From NCBI RefSeq assembly GCF_030159895.1, contig NZ_BSNI01000002.1:1948306-2012305 (forward strand): a stretch of DNA of 64,000 nucleotides. The letters are read 5' to 3'. The number at the start of each line of letters is the position of its first letter. The stretch's first letter is position 1. Origin of the DNA: Maritalea porphyrae. GTDB taxonomy: Bacteria > Pseudomonadota > Alphaproteobacteria > Rhizobiales > Devosiaceae. Position numbers and translations under genes: made by a program. A model generated the notes under the pieces. That model did no database searches, was not told the DNA's origin, and saw only the letters and a program-made list of their open reading frames with translations. Below, piece after piece: positions 1 through 8,512 of the stretch.

Positions 1-804
1 GCAGCGAACGGCCTTACGTCCCCGGACAAGATTTTCGTCGGTCAGGATGTGATTATACCAGGTCGCCCTGGAATGGTTGCGCCAAAAATCTCTGCACCGC
101 AAAGCATCGCTGCAAAGGAAGAGGCGTCTAAGCCGGTGAAAGTTGCGGAGGTGACAACACCTCCCGCTTCAATTCCCGACCAGACAAATGTTGCCGCCCC
201 GGTTTTGACCAAACCTGCGACGACGCCTGTAGCGCCAACACGCACTGCTGAAGTGGAGCCGCAGCAAATCGCACCTATTCCAATCGCGCGCCCCGCCAGC
301 CTGCCTGCAACAGCTCCCAAGGTCGCTGAAGTGAAAAATGTGGCGCCAAAACCTGCGCCTACGGACAAAGTGACTGTTACAGCTTCAGTTGATCCGGTGA
401 AAGTTGCTGCGCCCGTGGCTAAGGAGCCAAAAGCAGCTTCAGGTTCATTCCGCTGGCCTGTTAAGGGACGTGTGATCGCAGACTTTAAAGCGTCAAAGAA
501 CACGGGTGTGAATATTGAAGTGCCTGAAGGTTCGTCAGTACGAGCAACCGAAAACGGCGAGGTCATCTATGTCGGCAACGCTGTAGAGGGCTTTGGCAAT
601 CTCGTTTTGATCAAGCATAGCAATGGATTTGTGTCCGCTTATGCACACCTCAAAGACATTACAATTGCCAAAGGCGCAATTGTTGACCGCGGTGATTCGA
701 TCGGGACAGTCGGTATGACTGGTGCGGTGAGCCGTCCACAGTTGCACTTTGAATTGCGCAAAGGCGCAACCCCGGTGGATCCAATGCCATTGCTGGCAAG
801 CTAA
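1..804 (+). CDS. LysM/LytM (M23-like) envelope protein, NlpD-type, 5' end cut by window
   Basis: The reading frame is open from base 1, so the true start lies upstream. The first residues match the end of a LysM peptidoglycan-binding repeat. A long Pro/Ala/Lys-rich linker follows, then a C-terminal LytM (peptidase M23) fold of about 120 residues. The metal ligands of active M23 enzymes look degraded: the first His-x(n)-Asp motif reads NTGVNI, and the HxH motif reads QLHF with only the second His kept. That fits NlpD/EnvC/DipM-like proteins, which activate periplasmic amidases during septum cleavage rather than cutting the wall themselves. Family assignment is firm; the regulatory role is inferred from the missing residues. 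A strong hairpin terminator follows the stop codon. Confidence 0.85.
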   Translation, partial: AANGLTSPDKIFVGQDVIIPGRPGMVAPKISAPQSIAAKEEASKPVKVAEVTTPPASIPDQTNVAAPVLTKPATTPVAPTRTAEVEPQQIAPIPIARPASLPATAPKVAEVKNVAPKPAPTDKVTVTASVDPVKVAAPVAKEPKAASGSFRWPVKGRVIADFKASKNTGVNIEVPEGSSVRATENGEVIYVGNAVEGFGNLVLIKHSNGFVSAYAHLKDITIAKGAIVDRGDSIGTVGMTGAVSRPQLHFELRKGATPVDPMPLLAS

Positions 805-835
805 TCGCATCAGGATTACAGATTGCAGATTTGAG

Positions 836-867
836 GGCCGGTCCTAATTGATGGACTGGCCTTTTTT
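836..867 (+). terminator. Rho-independent terminator after the NlpD-like gene
   Basis: Arms GGCCGGTCC (836-844) and GGACTGGCC (853-861) pair with one G-U and an 8-nt loop, followed by six T. It overlaps the last codons of the convergent ATPase gene. Confidence 0.85.
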
Positions 868-1710
868 GCCGGCTAATTGCCGCACAAACTGAATGGCAAC
901 TCGCCCGGAACGCGCGCCACGTGTCGCTGCCCATTCGATGGCAGCAGCTCGAAGCTCGTCGTCTTCGATCGGAATGTCGAAATGCCGACAATAGTGAGCG
1001 ACCATCTCAAGATAAGTTGGCTGATCACAATTGTGAAAGCCTAGCCATAAGCCAAACCGGTCAGAGAGCGAGACTTTTTCGTCGATTGCTTCATTTGAAT
1101 GGATTGCGGCGCGTGTTTCGTTTTCAACCATGTCGCGGGGCATCAAATGGCGTCTGTTTGATGTTGCATAAAACAGTACGTTACTTGGGCGACCCTCAAG
1201 GCCACCATCCAGAACGGACTTCAAGGCTTTGTAATCCATCTCGTCTTTGTCAAACGACAAGTCGTCACAATAGACTAAGAACTGAGCACTCAGTGTGGCA
1301 ACTGAACGCATAAGGGAGGGGAGGGTTTGTATGTCCTCCCGGTGGATTTCAACCAAAACGAGACGCTTGAAACTTGAATCTGATGCTGCCTTTTGGTTGA
1401 TGTCCGCATGCAGTGCTTTGACGATGGAGCTCTTGCCCATGCCTTTTGCGCCCCACAGCAGCGCGCTATTGGCACCATGGCCACGTGCAAACTGCTCCGT
1501 ATTTGCCGCAAGGATTGCTTTTTGATTATCGATTCCCAATAACAGCGCCAAATCAATGTAGTTCACCTTTTCGATTGGGAGTAGAATCTGGTTTTGACCG
1601 TCCCATTGATAGGCGTTTGCATTTGTTAACTCGGCTTTTTGGTGCAAATCTCGCCCAGCAAGAACCGCCAAAGAGCGGGCAATATCCAAAAGCACCTGTT
1701 TCTTTTTCAT
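844..1710 (-). CDS. DUF815-family P-loop ATPase
   Basis: This 288-residue protein is an AAA-like ATPase of the DUF815 family, whose cellular role is not established. A Walker A motif (GAKGMGKSS) lies near residue 92 and a Walker B-like segment (FLVYCDDLSF) follows about 65 residues later. A segment around SDRFGLWLGF may carry sensor or arginine-finger residues. I chose the ATG giving MKKKQVLLDI because it matches the family's usual length; the frame stays open 78 codons further upstream, but that part is in the divergent yajC promoter region and looks non-coding. The gene is convergent with the NlpD-like gene and divergent from yajC. Confidence 0.85.
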   Translation of the reverse strand: MKKKQVLLDIARSLAVLAGRDLHQKAELTNANAYQWDGQNQILLPIEKVNYIDLALLLGIDNQKAILAANTEQFARGHGANSALLWGAKGMGKSSIVKALHADINQKAASDSSFKRLVLVEIHREDIQTLPSLMRSVATLSAQFLVYCDDLSFDKDEMDYKALKSVLDGGLEGRPSNVLFYATSNRRHLMPRDMVENETRAAIHSNEAIDEKVSLSDRFGLWLGFHNCDQPTYLEMVAHYCRHFDIPIEDDELRAAAIEWAATRGARSGRVAIQFVRQLAGKKGQSIN

Positions 1711-1816
1711 TTTATATCCAATCTTTGGGCGAAAAGCCTTGTTAGGCTTTGCATTTGCAAATTTGCACCTATATATTCCCGCACGATCTAAAGACCAAAC
1801 GCGACGGCCATGTTTG

Positions 1817-1833
1817 ATCCCATTAAATGGGAT
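1817..1833. promoter_or_regulatory. 17-bp dyad upstream of yajC
   Basis: ATCCCATT and AATGGGAT are exact inverted repeats around a single central A, 38 nt before the yajC ATG. The one-base centre suggests a protein-binding dyad rather than an RNA hairpin. No regulator is known. Confidence 0.4.
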
Positions 1834-1871
1834 TTGATTGTGGTTTAAAAGTCGATCTAAGGAGTATCCGT

Positions 1872-2222
1872 ATGTTTGTAACACCAGCATTTGCACAAGC
1901 TGCAGCACCAGGCGCCGCCGACTATTTGACCAGCTTGATGCCAATCTTGCTGATTATCCCGATTTTCTACTTTTTGATTATTCGGCCACAGCAAAAGCGT
2001 GTGAAAGAGCAAGCAAATATGCTCGAAGCTATCCGTCGCAACGATACAATCGTCACAAGCGGCGGTTTGGTTGGCAAAGTTGTTCGCGTGCATGAAGAAG
2101 CAGGCGAGCTGGAAGTTGAACTCGCGAAAGACGTCCGGGTGAAGGTTGTCCGTTCAATGGTTGCTGATGTGCGCACCAAAGCTGAGCCTGTCAACGACAA
2201 CAAAACAGCTGCCAAGAAATAA
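1872..2222 (+). CDS. yajC: Preprotein translocase subunit YajC
   Basis: YajC is a small single-pass inner-membrane protein that associates with SecDF and the SecYEG translocon. The 116-residue product has a short Ala-rich N-terminus, one membrane segment at about residues 18-37, the typical RPQQKR sequence just after it, and a cytoplasmic domain containing the conserved TSGG stretch. The start is the ATG preceded by AAGGAG; an in-frame upstream extension has no such site. It lies 33 nt before secDF and probably shares its transcript, the usual arrangement in proteobacteria. Confidence 0.96.
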   Translation: MFVTPAFAQAAAPGAADYLTSLMPILLIIPIFYFLIIRPQQKRVKEQANMLEAIRRNDTIVTSGGLVGKVVRVHEEAGELEVELAKDVRVKVVRSMVADVRTKAEPVNDNKTAAKK

Positions 2223-2255
2223 TCTAGCCAACAGACAAGAAGATCTGATCCGCTC

Positions 2256-4793
2256 ATGCTGCAATTCTCTCCCATCCGAACTGCGTTGATACTTATCGTG
2301 TCTTTGGCAGGTATTCTGTTCACACTGCCAAACTTTGTTTCGCAGCAAACTGTAAATGCCCTGCCAGATTGGATGCCAAAGCAGCAAATTGTTTTGGGCC
2401 TTGATTTGCAAGGCGGGTCGCACTTGCTATTGCAAGTGAACAGGGAAGAGCTTCTAACTGAGCGGGTCAAAGAGCTGCGTCGTGAGGCGCGCTCTTTGTT
2501 GGCAAATGACAATGCCATCGGGCATATCATCAAAACAGACGGCACTTTGCTCACCATCGAATTGACGGACCAAAGCCAGTTCGAACAAGCAAAAACAGCT
2601 CTGAAAGAGTTGGATATTCCGATCTCGACGACTATTGGTGGTATTGGTGGCGTTAGTGAAATTGCATTTGGTGAAACCGCTGATGGCAAGTTGACAATGC
2701 AACTTACGGACGAAGGCGTTGAAGAACGGCTTTCGTCGGTCGTTGCGCAATCTATTGAAGTTGTTCGACGTCGTATTGATGAATTGGGCACGACAGAGCC
2801 GACAATTCAGCGCCAAGGGTCTGACCGGATTTTGGTGCAAGTACCAGGCTTTGACGATTCGCAACGTTTGAAGGAATTGATTTCTCAAACCGCCCGTCTA
2901 ACTTTCCACATGGTGCACCCAACCATAACCGCGGCTCAGGCGCGCGTGCAGGGATTGCCCGCGGGTACAATGATTTTGCCTAGCCAAGATGGTGGCGACG
3001 AATTGTTGATGGAAGATGTTTCCATTGGTGGTGAATCGCTCGTAGATTCTCAGCCAGGATTTGACCCACAATCCAGCCTTCCAATCGTAACCTTCCGCTT
3101 CGATACGCGCGGCGCGGTGGTCTTTGCCGAGCTAACTGGCGCAAATGTTGGCCAACGTTTCGCAGTTGTTTTGGATGGTGAGGTCATCACCGCGCCAACA
3201 ATTCAAACAGCAATTCCAGGCGGATCTGGACAGATTACTGGCAACTTTACTGCAGAGAGCGCAAACGACTTGGCCGTGTTGCTGCGCGCGGGTGCCTTGC
3301 CAGCAACGCTAGACATCATAGAAGAACGTTCAGTTGGCCCAAGCCTTGGCGCTGACAGCGTTCAGGCCGGTCAAATAGCCGGATTGGTTGGCGGAATTCT
3401 GGTTATTGGCTTTATGCTAGCCGCCTACGGCGTGTTTGGCATCTTCGCAAATATCTCGCTGATCATAAACATTTTCCTAGTCATGGGCGCTTTGTCGATG
3501 CTGGGCGCAACGCTTACTCTGCCGGGTATTGCAGGCATTGTTCTGACCATCGGTATGGCTGTTGATGCCAATGTTTTGATTTATGAACGCATCCGAGAAG
3601 AAAAGCGGGCAGGGCGTTCGGTTGTTCAAGCTATCGAGGCCGGTTTTAAGCGAGCCTTTGCGACCATCGTAGATGCAAACGTCACAACTTTGATTGCGGC
3701 TGTGATTCTATTTTTCCTTGGTTCTGGCCCAATCCGCGGCTTCGCCATTACTTTGGCCATCGGTATCGTGACCACAATGTTCACCGCATACTTGTTGTCA
3801 CAGTTTTTGATTGCGCGTTGGTTCGCTTGGCGCCGTCCGAAAGAGCTCAAAGTACATCTGTTGCACCTTTTGCCAGATGGAACTGATTTCAAGTTCATGA
3901 GTCGCAAGGTAATTGCATTTGTATTTTCATCCGTTCTGCTTGTTGGTTCGTTGGGCTTGTTTTTCACGCAGGGCTTGAACCTCGGTATCGACTTTAAAGG
4001 TGGATCGTCCATCGAAGTTCAAGCACTTGAAGGCGATGCTGACATTGCTGATATCCGTTCACGTGTCGGCGCGCTTGGCCTTGGTGATGTTCAAGTGCAA
4101 GAATTTGGTACGCCAAAAGATGTGTTGATCCGAATTGAAACGCAGGATGGTGGCGACACTGCGCAACAGGAAGCTGTCAACAAAGTCATCAATACGGTTC
4201 AAACCGACTATGATGTGCGTCGGACTGAGGTTGTTGGGCCAACAGTTTCTGGCGAGCTGGCACAAACGGGTACAATCGCCGTTATCGCCGCAATTATAGC
4301 TGTTCTTGGCTACATTTGGATGCGATTTGAGTGGCAATTTGCTCTAGGGGCTGTCGCGGCGTTGGTGCATGACGTCGTGCTAACAATCGGCATGTTCGCC
4401 ATTACAGGGTTCGAATTCAATCTCGCCTCAATCGCCGCAATTCTGACGATTGTGGGTTACTCACTCAACGATACGGTTGTCGTCTATGACCGAGTGCGCG
4501 AAAACTTGCGTAAATACCGCAAGATGTCGATTTCCGACCTTTTGAATATGTCGATAAACAACACGCTGTCGCGCACAATCCTGACGTCGATTACCACCTT
4601 GTTGGCACTTGGTGCTTTGGTGATCTTTGGCGGCGAAGTGATCCGCAGCTTCACCTTTGCAATGGCATGGGGAGTGTTGGTTGGTACCTATTCATCAATC
4701 TTTGTTGCTGCGCCACTGCTGATCAATTTCAAACTCACGGCACGTGCGGTTGAAGAGAAAAAAGAACAGCGTGAAGACGGGGCATCGGTTTAG
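2256..4793 (+). CDS. secDF: Protein translocase SecDF (SecD-SecF fusion)
   Basis: SecDF uses the proton gradient to pull secreted proteins out of SecYEG on the periplasmic side. The 845-residue protein joins SecD and SecF in one chain. The SecD half has its first membrane helix at about residues 8-25, the D-LQGG-SH motif near residue 50, a large periplasmic domain, and the GMAVDANVLIYERIREE segment near residue 433. The SecF half starts near residue 550, with IDFKGG at about 578 and LNDTVVVYDRVREN at about 737. Twelve membrane helices are expected. Single-chain SecDF occurs in Bacillus and many Hyphomicrobiales. Two complex I assembly-factor homologues follow within 6 nt. Confidence 0.97.
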   Translation: MLQFSPIRTALILIVSLAGILFTLPNFVSQQTVNALPDWMPKQQIVLGLDLQGGSHLLLQVNREELLTERVKELRREARSLLANDNAIGHIIKTDGTLLTIELTDQSQFEQAKTALKELDIPISTTIGGIGGVSEIAFGETADGKLTMQLTDEGVEERLSSVVAQSIEVVRRRIDELGTTEPTIQRQGSDRILVQVPGFDDSQRLKELISQTARLTFHMVHPTITAAQARVQGLPAGTMILPSQDGGDELLMEDVSIGGESLVDSQPGFDPQSSLPIVTFRFDTRGAVVFAELTGANVGQRFAVVLDGEVITAPTIQTAIPGGSGQITGNFTAESANDLAVLLRAGALPATLDIIEERSVGPSLGADSVQAGQIAGLVGGILVIGFMLAAYGVFGIFANISLIINIFLVMGALSMLGATLTLPGIAGIVLTIGMAVDANVLIYERIREEKRAGRSVVQAIEAGFKRAFATIVDANVTTLIAAVILFFLGSGPIRGFAITLAIGIVTTMFTAYLLSQFLIARWFAWRRPKELKVHLLHLLPDGTDFKFMSRKVIAFVFSSVLLVGSLGLFFTQGLNLGIDFKGGSSIEVQALEGDADIADIRSRVGALGLGDVQVQEFGTPKDVLIRIETQDGGDTAQQEAVNKVINTVQTDYDVRRTEVVGPTVSGELAQTGTIAVIAAIIAVLGYIWMRFEWQFALGAVAALVHDVVLTIGMFAITGFEFNLASIAAILTIVGYSLNDTVVVYDRVRENLRKYRKMSISDLLNMSINNTLSRTILTSITTLLALGALVIFGGEVIRSFTFAMAWGVLVGTYSSIFVAAPLLINFKLTARAVEEKKEQREDGASV

Positions 4794-4798
4794 TTCTC

Positions 4799-5188
4799 GT
4801 GGCAGAAATCGCTGACGGACACTACAAATATCAAGCACCCATCGATGCCTATGGCAACGGTGGGTTTCGCTTTGATGATATGTCTCACATTGGTTCATTG
4901 CTGTGTCTTCCATCTGGTATGCACAAATGGACGATTGAAGACATCACGCTTTTGTCCATCGATCATTTTAAATTTGTGTTTGAACAGGCTGAAAAGATTG
5001 ATGTGTTTTTACTTGGCACAGGGCAAGATATCGCATTCATTGATGAGCCAGTTCGACGAGAGTTTCGAGACCGATCAATAATTCTTGAGCCAATGAGTAC
5101 GGGTGCTGCTGTTAGAACTTACAACGTCTTGATGGCAGAGAAACGTGCGGTATCCGCTGGGTTTATCGCCGTTGATAGGGCGAAGTAG
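4799..5188 (+). CDS. Mth938-like (DUF498) protein, NDUFAF3 homologue
   Basis: This 129-residue protein carries one Mth938-like domain, the fold of mitochondrial NDUFAF3, which helps assemble respiratory complex I. The family hallmarks are a central strand segment (DVFLLGTGQDIAF), a following helix with R-x-F-R-D, and a C-terminal region with TGAAVRTYNVLMAEKR before the last strand. Translation appears to start at GTG 5 nt after secDF, and the stop is 2 nt before the next gene, so the three genes are probably co-transcribed. Linkage of the bacterial homologue to sec genes has been noted in alphaproteobacteria. A role in complex I assembly here is inferred from homology. Confidence 0.85.
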   Translation: MAEIADGHYKYQAPIDAYGNGGFRFDDMSHIGSLLCLPSGMHKWTIEDITLLSIDHFKFVFEQAEKIDVFLLGTGQDIAFIDEPVRREFRDRSIILEPMSTGAAVRTYNVLMAEKRAVSAGFIAVDRAK

Positions 5189-5190
5189 CA

Positions 5191-6039
5191 ATGAAACTCA
5201 ATCAAAATCAACGGCATGTTGCGGATGAGCTGAACAAGCTCAATCGCAACGATTATCTCGTGACGTTGTTCTTGCCTGAAAACGTTCGCGTCGCGGCGCA
5301 ATCACTATTTGCCTTTTCGGCGGAGCTAAGCGTTGTCCGGCAACGGGTTTCAGAGCCAACCCCTGGCGAGATTAGACTGCAATGGTGGCATGATGCATTG
5401 AATGGTGAGGGGCACGGCGCGGTGCGCGCCAACCCAATTGCTGATCAGCTTCTAAACGCCATTGATCAATACAAACTGCCAAAAGTGCCACTATTGCGTA
5501 TGATCGCTGCGCATCGTTTTGACCTTTACGATGACCCGATGACAGATGTGAACCAGTTCGAAGGTTACGCAGGCGAAACACGTGCTGCTATATACCAATT
5601 CGTTGCTATGCTGATTTGCAAAGACGACGACCCAAGTGTTTTTGCCGATGCAGCGGGGCATTTGGGAGTGGCAGCGACTTACATTGAGCGAATGCTCTCT
5701 TTCGGTCGCGATTCATCCAAAGGGCAGATATATTTGCCCATTTCCGTTTTCCAGTCTTTCGGCGTCGACGATAAGACTATTCTTGCAGGGCAAAATACCG
5801 AATCTGTTCGGCAGGCCATGCTAGCACACCACGAAGCGGCAAAGCAGCACCTAAGTAAGGCGCAATCCGCGATCAACCTTCTGCCCAAAGATAGTCGATT
5901 GGCGTTTGCTGAATCGGCGGTTTGTGCAATTCAGTTGCGATATTTGAAAAATAAAATGGATAATCCATTCCTTGTCGGACCTGGACGGTCCGATTGGCGG
6001 AAAATGGCATCCATGTTTGCGTTCGCGGCAAAAAACTAA
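5191..6039 (+). CDS. Squalene/phytoene-synthase-fold protein, NDUFAF6-like
   Basis: The 282-residue protein has the helical squalene/phytoene synthase fold, but the two Asp-rich motifs that bind prenyl diphosphate are not in active form. The first motif region reads FSAELSVVRQRVSEPTPGEI and the second DLYDDPMTDVNQFEGYAGET. Both resemble mitochondrial NDUFAF6, a complex I assembly factor, more than carotenoid or hopanoid enzymes. The gene starts 2 nt after the NDUFAF3-like gene, which strengthens that reading. A true prenyl synthase is less likely, because no other terpenoid gene is nearby. Confidence 0.8.
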   Translation: MKLNQNQRHVADELNKLNRNDYLVTLFLPENVRVAAQSLFAFSAELSVVRQRVSEPTPGEIRLQWWHDALNGEGHGAVRANPIADQLLNAIDQYKLPKVPLLRMIAAHRFDLYDDPMTDVNQFEGYAGETRAAIYQFVAMLICKDDDPSVFADAAGHLGVAATYIERMLSFGRDSSKGQIYLPISVFQSFGVDDKTILAGQNTESVRQAMLAHHEAAKQHLSKAQSAINLLPKDSRLAFAESAVCAIQLRYLKNKMDNPFLVGPGRSDWRKMASMFAFAAKN

Positions 6040-6043
6040 GCGC

Positions 6044-7435
6044 CTACGCCCAGCTTTTCAAATCCTCAAGCGCGCGCTTTGTCATCGCAAGCTTCTTTGC
6101 TTTTGCTTTATCTGGTCCACGCCAGCGCCCCACATGACCTTCAGGTTTGGTCGGCTTTTCGACTGGTGGAAACAAACCAAAGTTCACGTTCATAGGCTGG
6201 AACGACTTAATGCCGTTTGTCTCATCAGCCAAGTGTCCGCCAGTAATATGGTGCACCAAAGCGCCCATAGCGGTGGTGCCTGGTGGCGGGCTCATTTCTA
6301 TGCCAAGAGCTTGCGCGGCCGCCAATCGACCAACCACCAAACCAAGCCCAGCGCTTTCTACGTAGCCCTCGACGCCGGTCACTTGACCTGCAAAGCGCAA
6401 ACGCGGTTCAGCTTTAAGGCGTAGTTGATCGTCAAGCAATTCTGGTGAGTTGAGGAACGTATTGCGATGCAGGCCACCAAGGCGTGCAAACTGTGCGTCT
6501 TCCAAACCAGGGATCATCCGCAAAATGTCTGCCTGTGCGCCATATTTTAGCTTTGTTTGAAACCCGACCATGTTCCACAACGTGCCAAGAGCGTTGTCTT
6601 GACGTAATTGCACGATAGCGTGGCACTTTACTTCTGGGTTGCGTGGATTAGTCAAACCAACTGGTTTCATTGGCCCAAAACGCAAGGTTTCGCGGCCGCG
6701 TTCTGCCATGACCTCAATGGGTAGACATCCATCAAAGTAAGGTACGTTTTCCCATTCTTTGAATTCCGTCTTTTCCCCCGCCAGCAGCGCATCAATGAAA
6801 TCATTGTATTGCTGTTCATCCATAGGGCAATTCAGATAGTCAGCGCCAGTGCCCCCAGGGCCAGCTTTGTCGTAGCGAGATTGCGCCCAAACAATATCCA
6901 TATTGATTGAGTCTTTGTGGATGATCGGTGCGATTGCATCAAAGAATGAGAGTGAATCTGCGTTGGTGATTGATTGAATGCCTTCAGCCAATGCAGGTGA
7001 GGTAAGCGGGCCAGTCGCCAAAATCACATTGTCCCATTCTTTGGGTGGCAATCCGGCGACTTCAGAACGATCAATTTCAATGTTTGGGTGTGTTTCAAGC
7101 GCAGCCGTCACATCATCCGAAAACGCATCGCGGTCAACCGCAAGCGCTCCACCAGCTGGCAGTTTGTTTTTATCTCCAGATTTCATGATGATCGAATTGC
7201 ACCGGCGCATCTCTTCATGAAGCAATCCGACGGCGTTGTATTCGTGATCATCAGAGCGAAAGCTGTTGGAACAAACCAGTTCGGCCAAACCATCGGTTTG
7301 GTGGGCATCGGTTTTGCGGACAGGGCGCATCTCGTGCAACACTACTTTCGCACCCATCTGCGCGGCTTGCCATGCAGCTTCTGATCCGGCGAGCCCGCCG
7401 CCAACAACGTGAATAATCTTTGAAGAATTTGTCAT
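6044..7435 (-). CDS. trmFO: Folate/FAD-dependent tRNA (uracil-54) methyltransferase TrmFO
   Basis: TrmFO makes 5-methyluridine at position 54 of tRNA, using methylenetetrahydrofolate and FADH2. The 463-residue protein begins with the FAD-binding motif [15 protein letters not shown], followed by HEMRP and by the CSNSFRSD segment that carries a conserved Cys. A second nucleotide-binding region near the C-terminus reads [18 protein letters not shown] selected the ATG giving [14 protein letters not shown]; a start 12 codons upstream would add a Cys-rich leader with no family match. It converges with the NDUFAF6-like gene, and the stops are only 4 nt apart. Confidence 0.95.
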   Translation of the reverse strand: MTNSSKIIHVVGGGLAGSEAAWQAAQMGAKVVLHEMRPVRKTDAHQTDGLAELVCSNSFRSDDHEYNAVGLLHEEMRRCNSIIMKSGDKNKLPAGGALAVDRDAFSDDVTAALETHPNIEIDRSEVAGLPPKEWDNVILATGPLTSPALAEGIQSITNADSLSFFDAIAPIIHKDSINMDIVWAQSRYDKAGPGGTGADYLNCPMDEQQYNDFIDALLAGEKTEFKEWENVPYFDGCLPIEVMAERGRETLRFGPMKPVGLTNPRNPEVKCHAIVQLRQDNALGTLWNMVGFQTKLKYGAQADILRMIPGLEDAQFARLGGLHRNTFLNSPELLDDQLRLKAEPRLRFAGQVTGVEGYVESAGLGLVVGRLAAAQALGIEMSPPPGTTAMGALVHHITGGHLADETNGIKSFQPMNVNFGLFPPVEKPTKPEGHVGRWRGPDKAKAKKLAMTKRALEDLKSWA

Positions 7436-7492
7436 AGGGCCGCACATACAATCAATGCAATTGTTGAGCAACTAAAAATGCAGTGAATAGCA

Positions 7493-7528
7493 AAACACCC
7501 GCGACTTCTTTTGAAGTGCGGGTGTTTA
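7493..7528 (-). terminator. Hairpin terminator after the first DUF1127 gene
   Basis: An AACACCCGC...ACTTC arm pairs with GAAGTGCGGGTGTT across a TTTT loop, with one bulged base. On the minus strand the hairpin is followed by TTTTG. It ends the DUF1127 transcript before trmFO. Confidence 0.75.
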
Positions 7529-7566
7529 GAATATTGGGAGGTCAGTTCTTTGTGAGGCGACCCGCA

Positions 7567-7716
7567 TTAGATGCGAGCAGCTTGCTCACGTGCCAAAGGC
7601 TGGATGTCACCGCGAGTGATGCCTAGATCGTGCAATTCACGGTCATCAAGAGCGCTTAACTCACGTACAGTTTGACGGTAAGATGCCCAGCGACGTAGTG
7701 TTTTTCCGAATTCCAT
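7567..7716 (-). CDS. DUF1127 mini-protein (copy 1)
   Basis: The 49-residue basic protein starts MEFGKTLRRWASYRQ and shows the DUF1127 (YjiS-like) core LSALDDRELHDLGITRGDI. Family members in Agrobacterium and Rhodobacter have been linked to RNA turnover and stress or nutrient physiology, some with RNA-binding activity; nothing here shows its target. AAGGAG precedes the ATG at good spacing. It is followed by its own terminator, and a paralogue with a near-identical terminator lies about 220 nt upstream on the same strand. Confidence 0.9.
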   Translation of the reverse strand: MEFGKTLRRWASYRQTVRELSALDDRELHDLGITRGDIQPLAREQAARI

Positions 7717-7860
7717 TGTTCATCTCCTTCGATTAAATGGTGTGTTTGTTTTGTTGTCCTGAAGATAGGCCGATCATCATCGATTGAGTAGATAGAAAAA
7801 GTGCAATTCGTCTATGCGTTTTGTGCATGGCTTGCAATAAGGTCCGGTAAACAATAACAA

Positions 7861-7894
7861 AACACCCGCACTTCAATGAAGAAGAGCGGGTGTT
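7861..7894 (-). terminator. Hairpin terminator after the second DUF1127 gene
   Basis: Arms AACACCCGC (7861-7869) and GCGGGTGTT (7886-7894) pair exactly; the minus-strand tail is T-rich (TTGTTATTGT). The stem matches the one after copy 1, which indicates that gene and terminator were duplicated together. Confidence 0.7.
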
Positions 7895-7934
7895 TGATAT
7901 CGTCTGATGGTCGTTGGACCGTATCAGTTTTTGC

Positions 7935-8084
7935 TTAGATGCGTTCTGCTTGTGAGCGCGCAACAGCTACAATGTCGCCACGGTTGATACCGAGGTCATT
8001 TAGGCCGCGCTCGTCAAGTGCGTTCAACGCACGAACAGTTTTACGGTAAGAAGCCCAGCGGCGTAGTGAATTTGTCAAAGCCAT
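7935..8084 (-). CDS. DUF1127 mini-protein (copy 2)
   Basis: The 49-residue protein starts MALTNSLRRWASYRK and has the family core LNALDERGLNDLGINRGDI. It is the same length as copy 1 and shares most positions. A second in-frame ATG lies two codons upstream, but AGGAG is about 7 nt from the chosen start and almost touches the other, so the shorter form is preferred. The about 220-nt gap to copy 1 and the separate terminators suggest independent transcription. Confidence 0.9.
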   Translation of the reverse strand: MALTNSLRRWASYRKTVRALNALDERGLNDLGINRGDIVAVARSQAERI

Positions 8085-8209
8085 GATCATTCTCCTGTTG
8101 AATGCATTGGTTATTGTTTCGATGACGCTGATATAGGGTTATCTAAATTTTTTTAGTAGTCTGATTTCTCGCACATCACCCATGCAAAAACTGCAGGCCT
8201 TTATTAACC

Positions 8210-8377
8210 CTATCTTGTCAGTTCAAAATTCTTGCCTAGTTGTTGATTTGGCAACCGAAATTCGCGCGCGTAGATACCAAGTTTGCTGGCTTCGTCGTGA
8301 ATGTGAGGATCAAGTTCGCGCAATTGTTGGCGAATATTCAGTAGTTCAAAGTAGGAAAATAGCGGTGCACGTTTCAT
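8210..8377 (-). CDS. Small basic hypothetical protein, possibly a divergent DUF1127 relative
   Basis: A 55-codon frame on the minus strand encodes MKRAPLFSYFELLNIRQQ... with a GGAGAG sequence 5-10 nt before its ATG. The segment LRELDPHIHDEASKLGI echoes the LSALDDRELHDLGI core of the two neighbouring DUF1127 proteins, and the gene has the same strand and similar size. That likeness and the good ribosome-binding site are the only support, so it may be a degenerate family member or a chance frame. Confidence 0.5.
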   Translation of the reverse strand: MKRAPLFSYFELLNIRQQLRELDPHIHDEASKLGIYAREFRLPNQQLGKNFELTR

Positions 8378-8512
8378 CGGGCTCTCCAATCATGCATCAA
8401 AGTATGCTTGAAGGTACCAATTGGCGCGAGTGTGCACCACCATCCATTGCGCTGAACAGCTATGCGCTAGTCACAAACGGTCAGCAACTTGCTGTCATAT
8501 GAATCAGCTATG

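Noticed and set aside
5191-6039. Carotenoid or hopanoid biosynthesis gene (phytoene/squalene synthase)
   Set aside because: The Asp-rich prenyl-diphosphate motifs are not in active form, and the sequence and neighbours fit the NDUFAF6 assembly-factor group instead.
8182-8502. A 106-codon plus-strand frame between the DUF1127 genes and uvrA
   Set aside because: It has no ribosome-binding site or recognisable family and runs antisense to the 55-residue minus-strand frame, which has a better start region.
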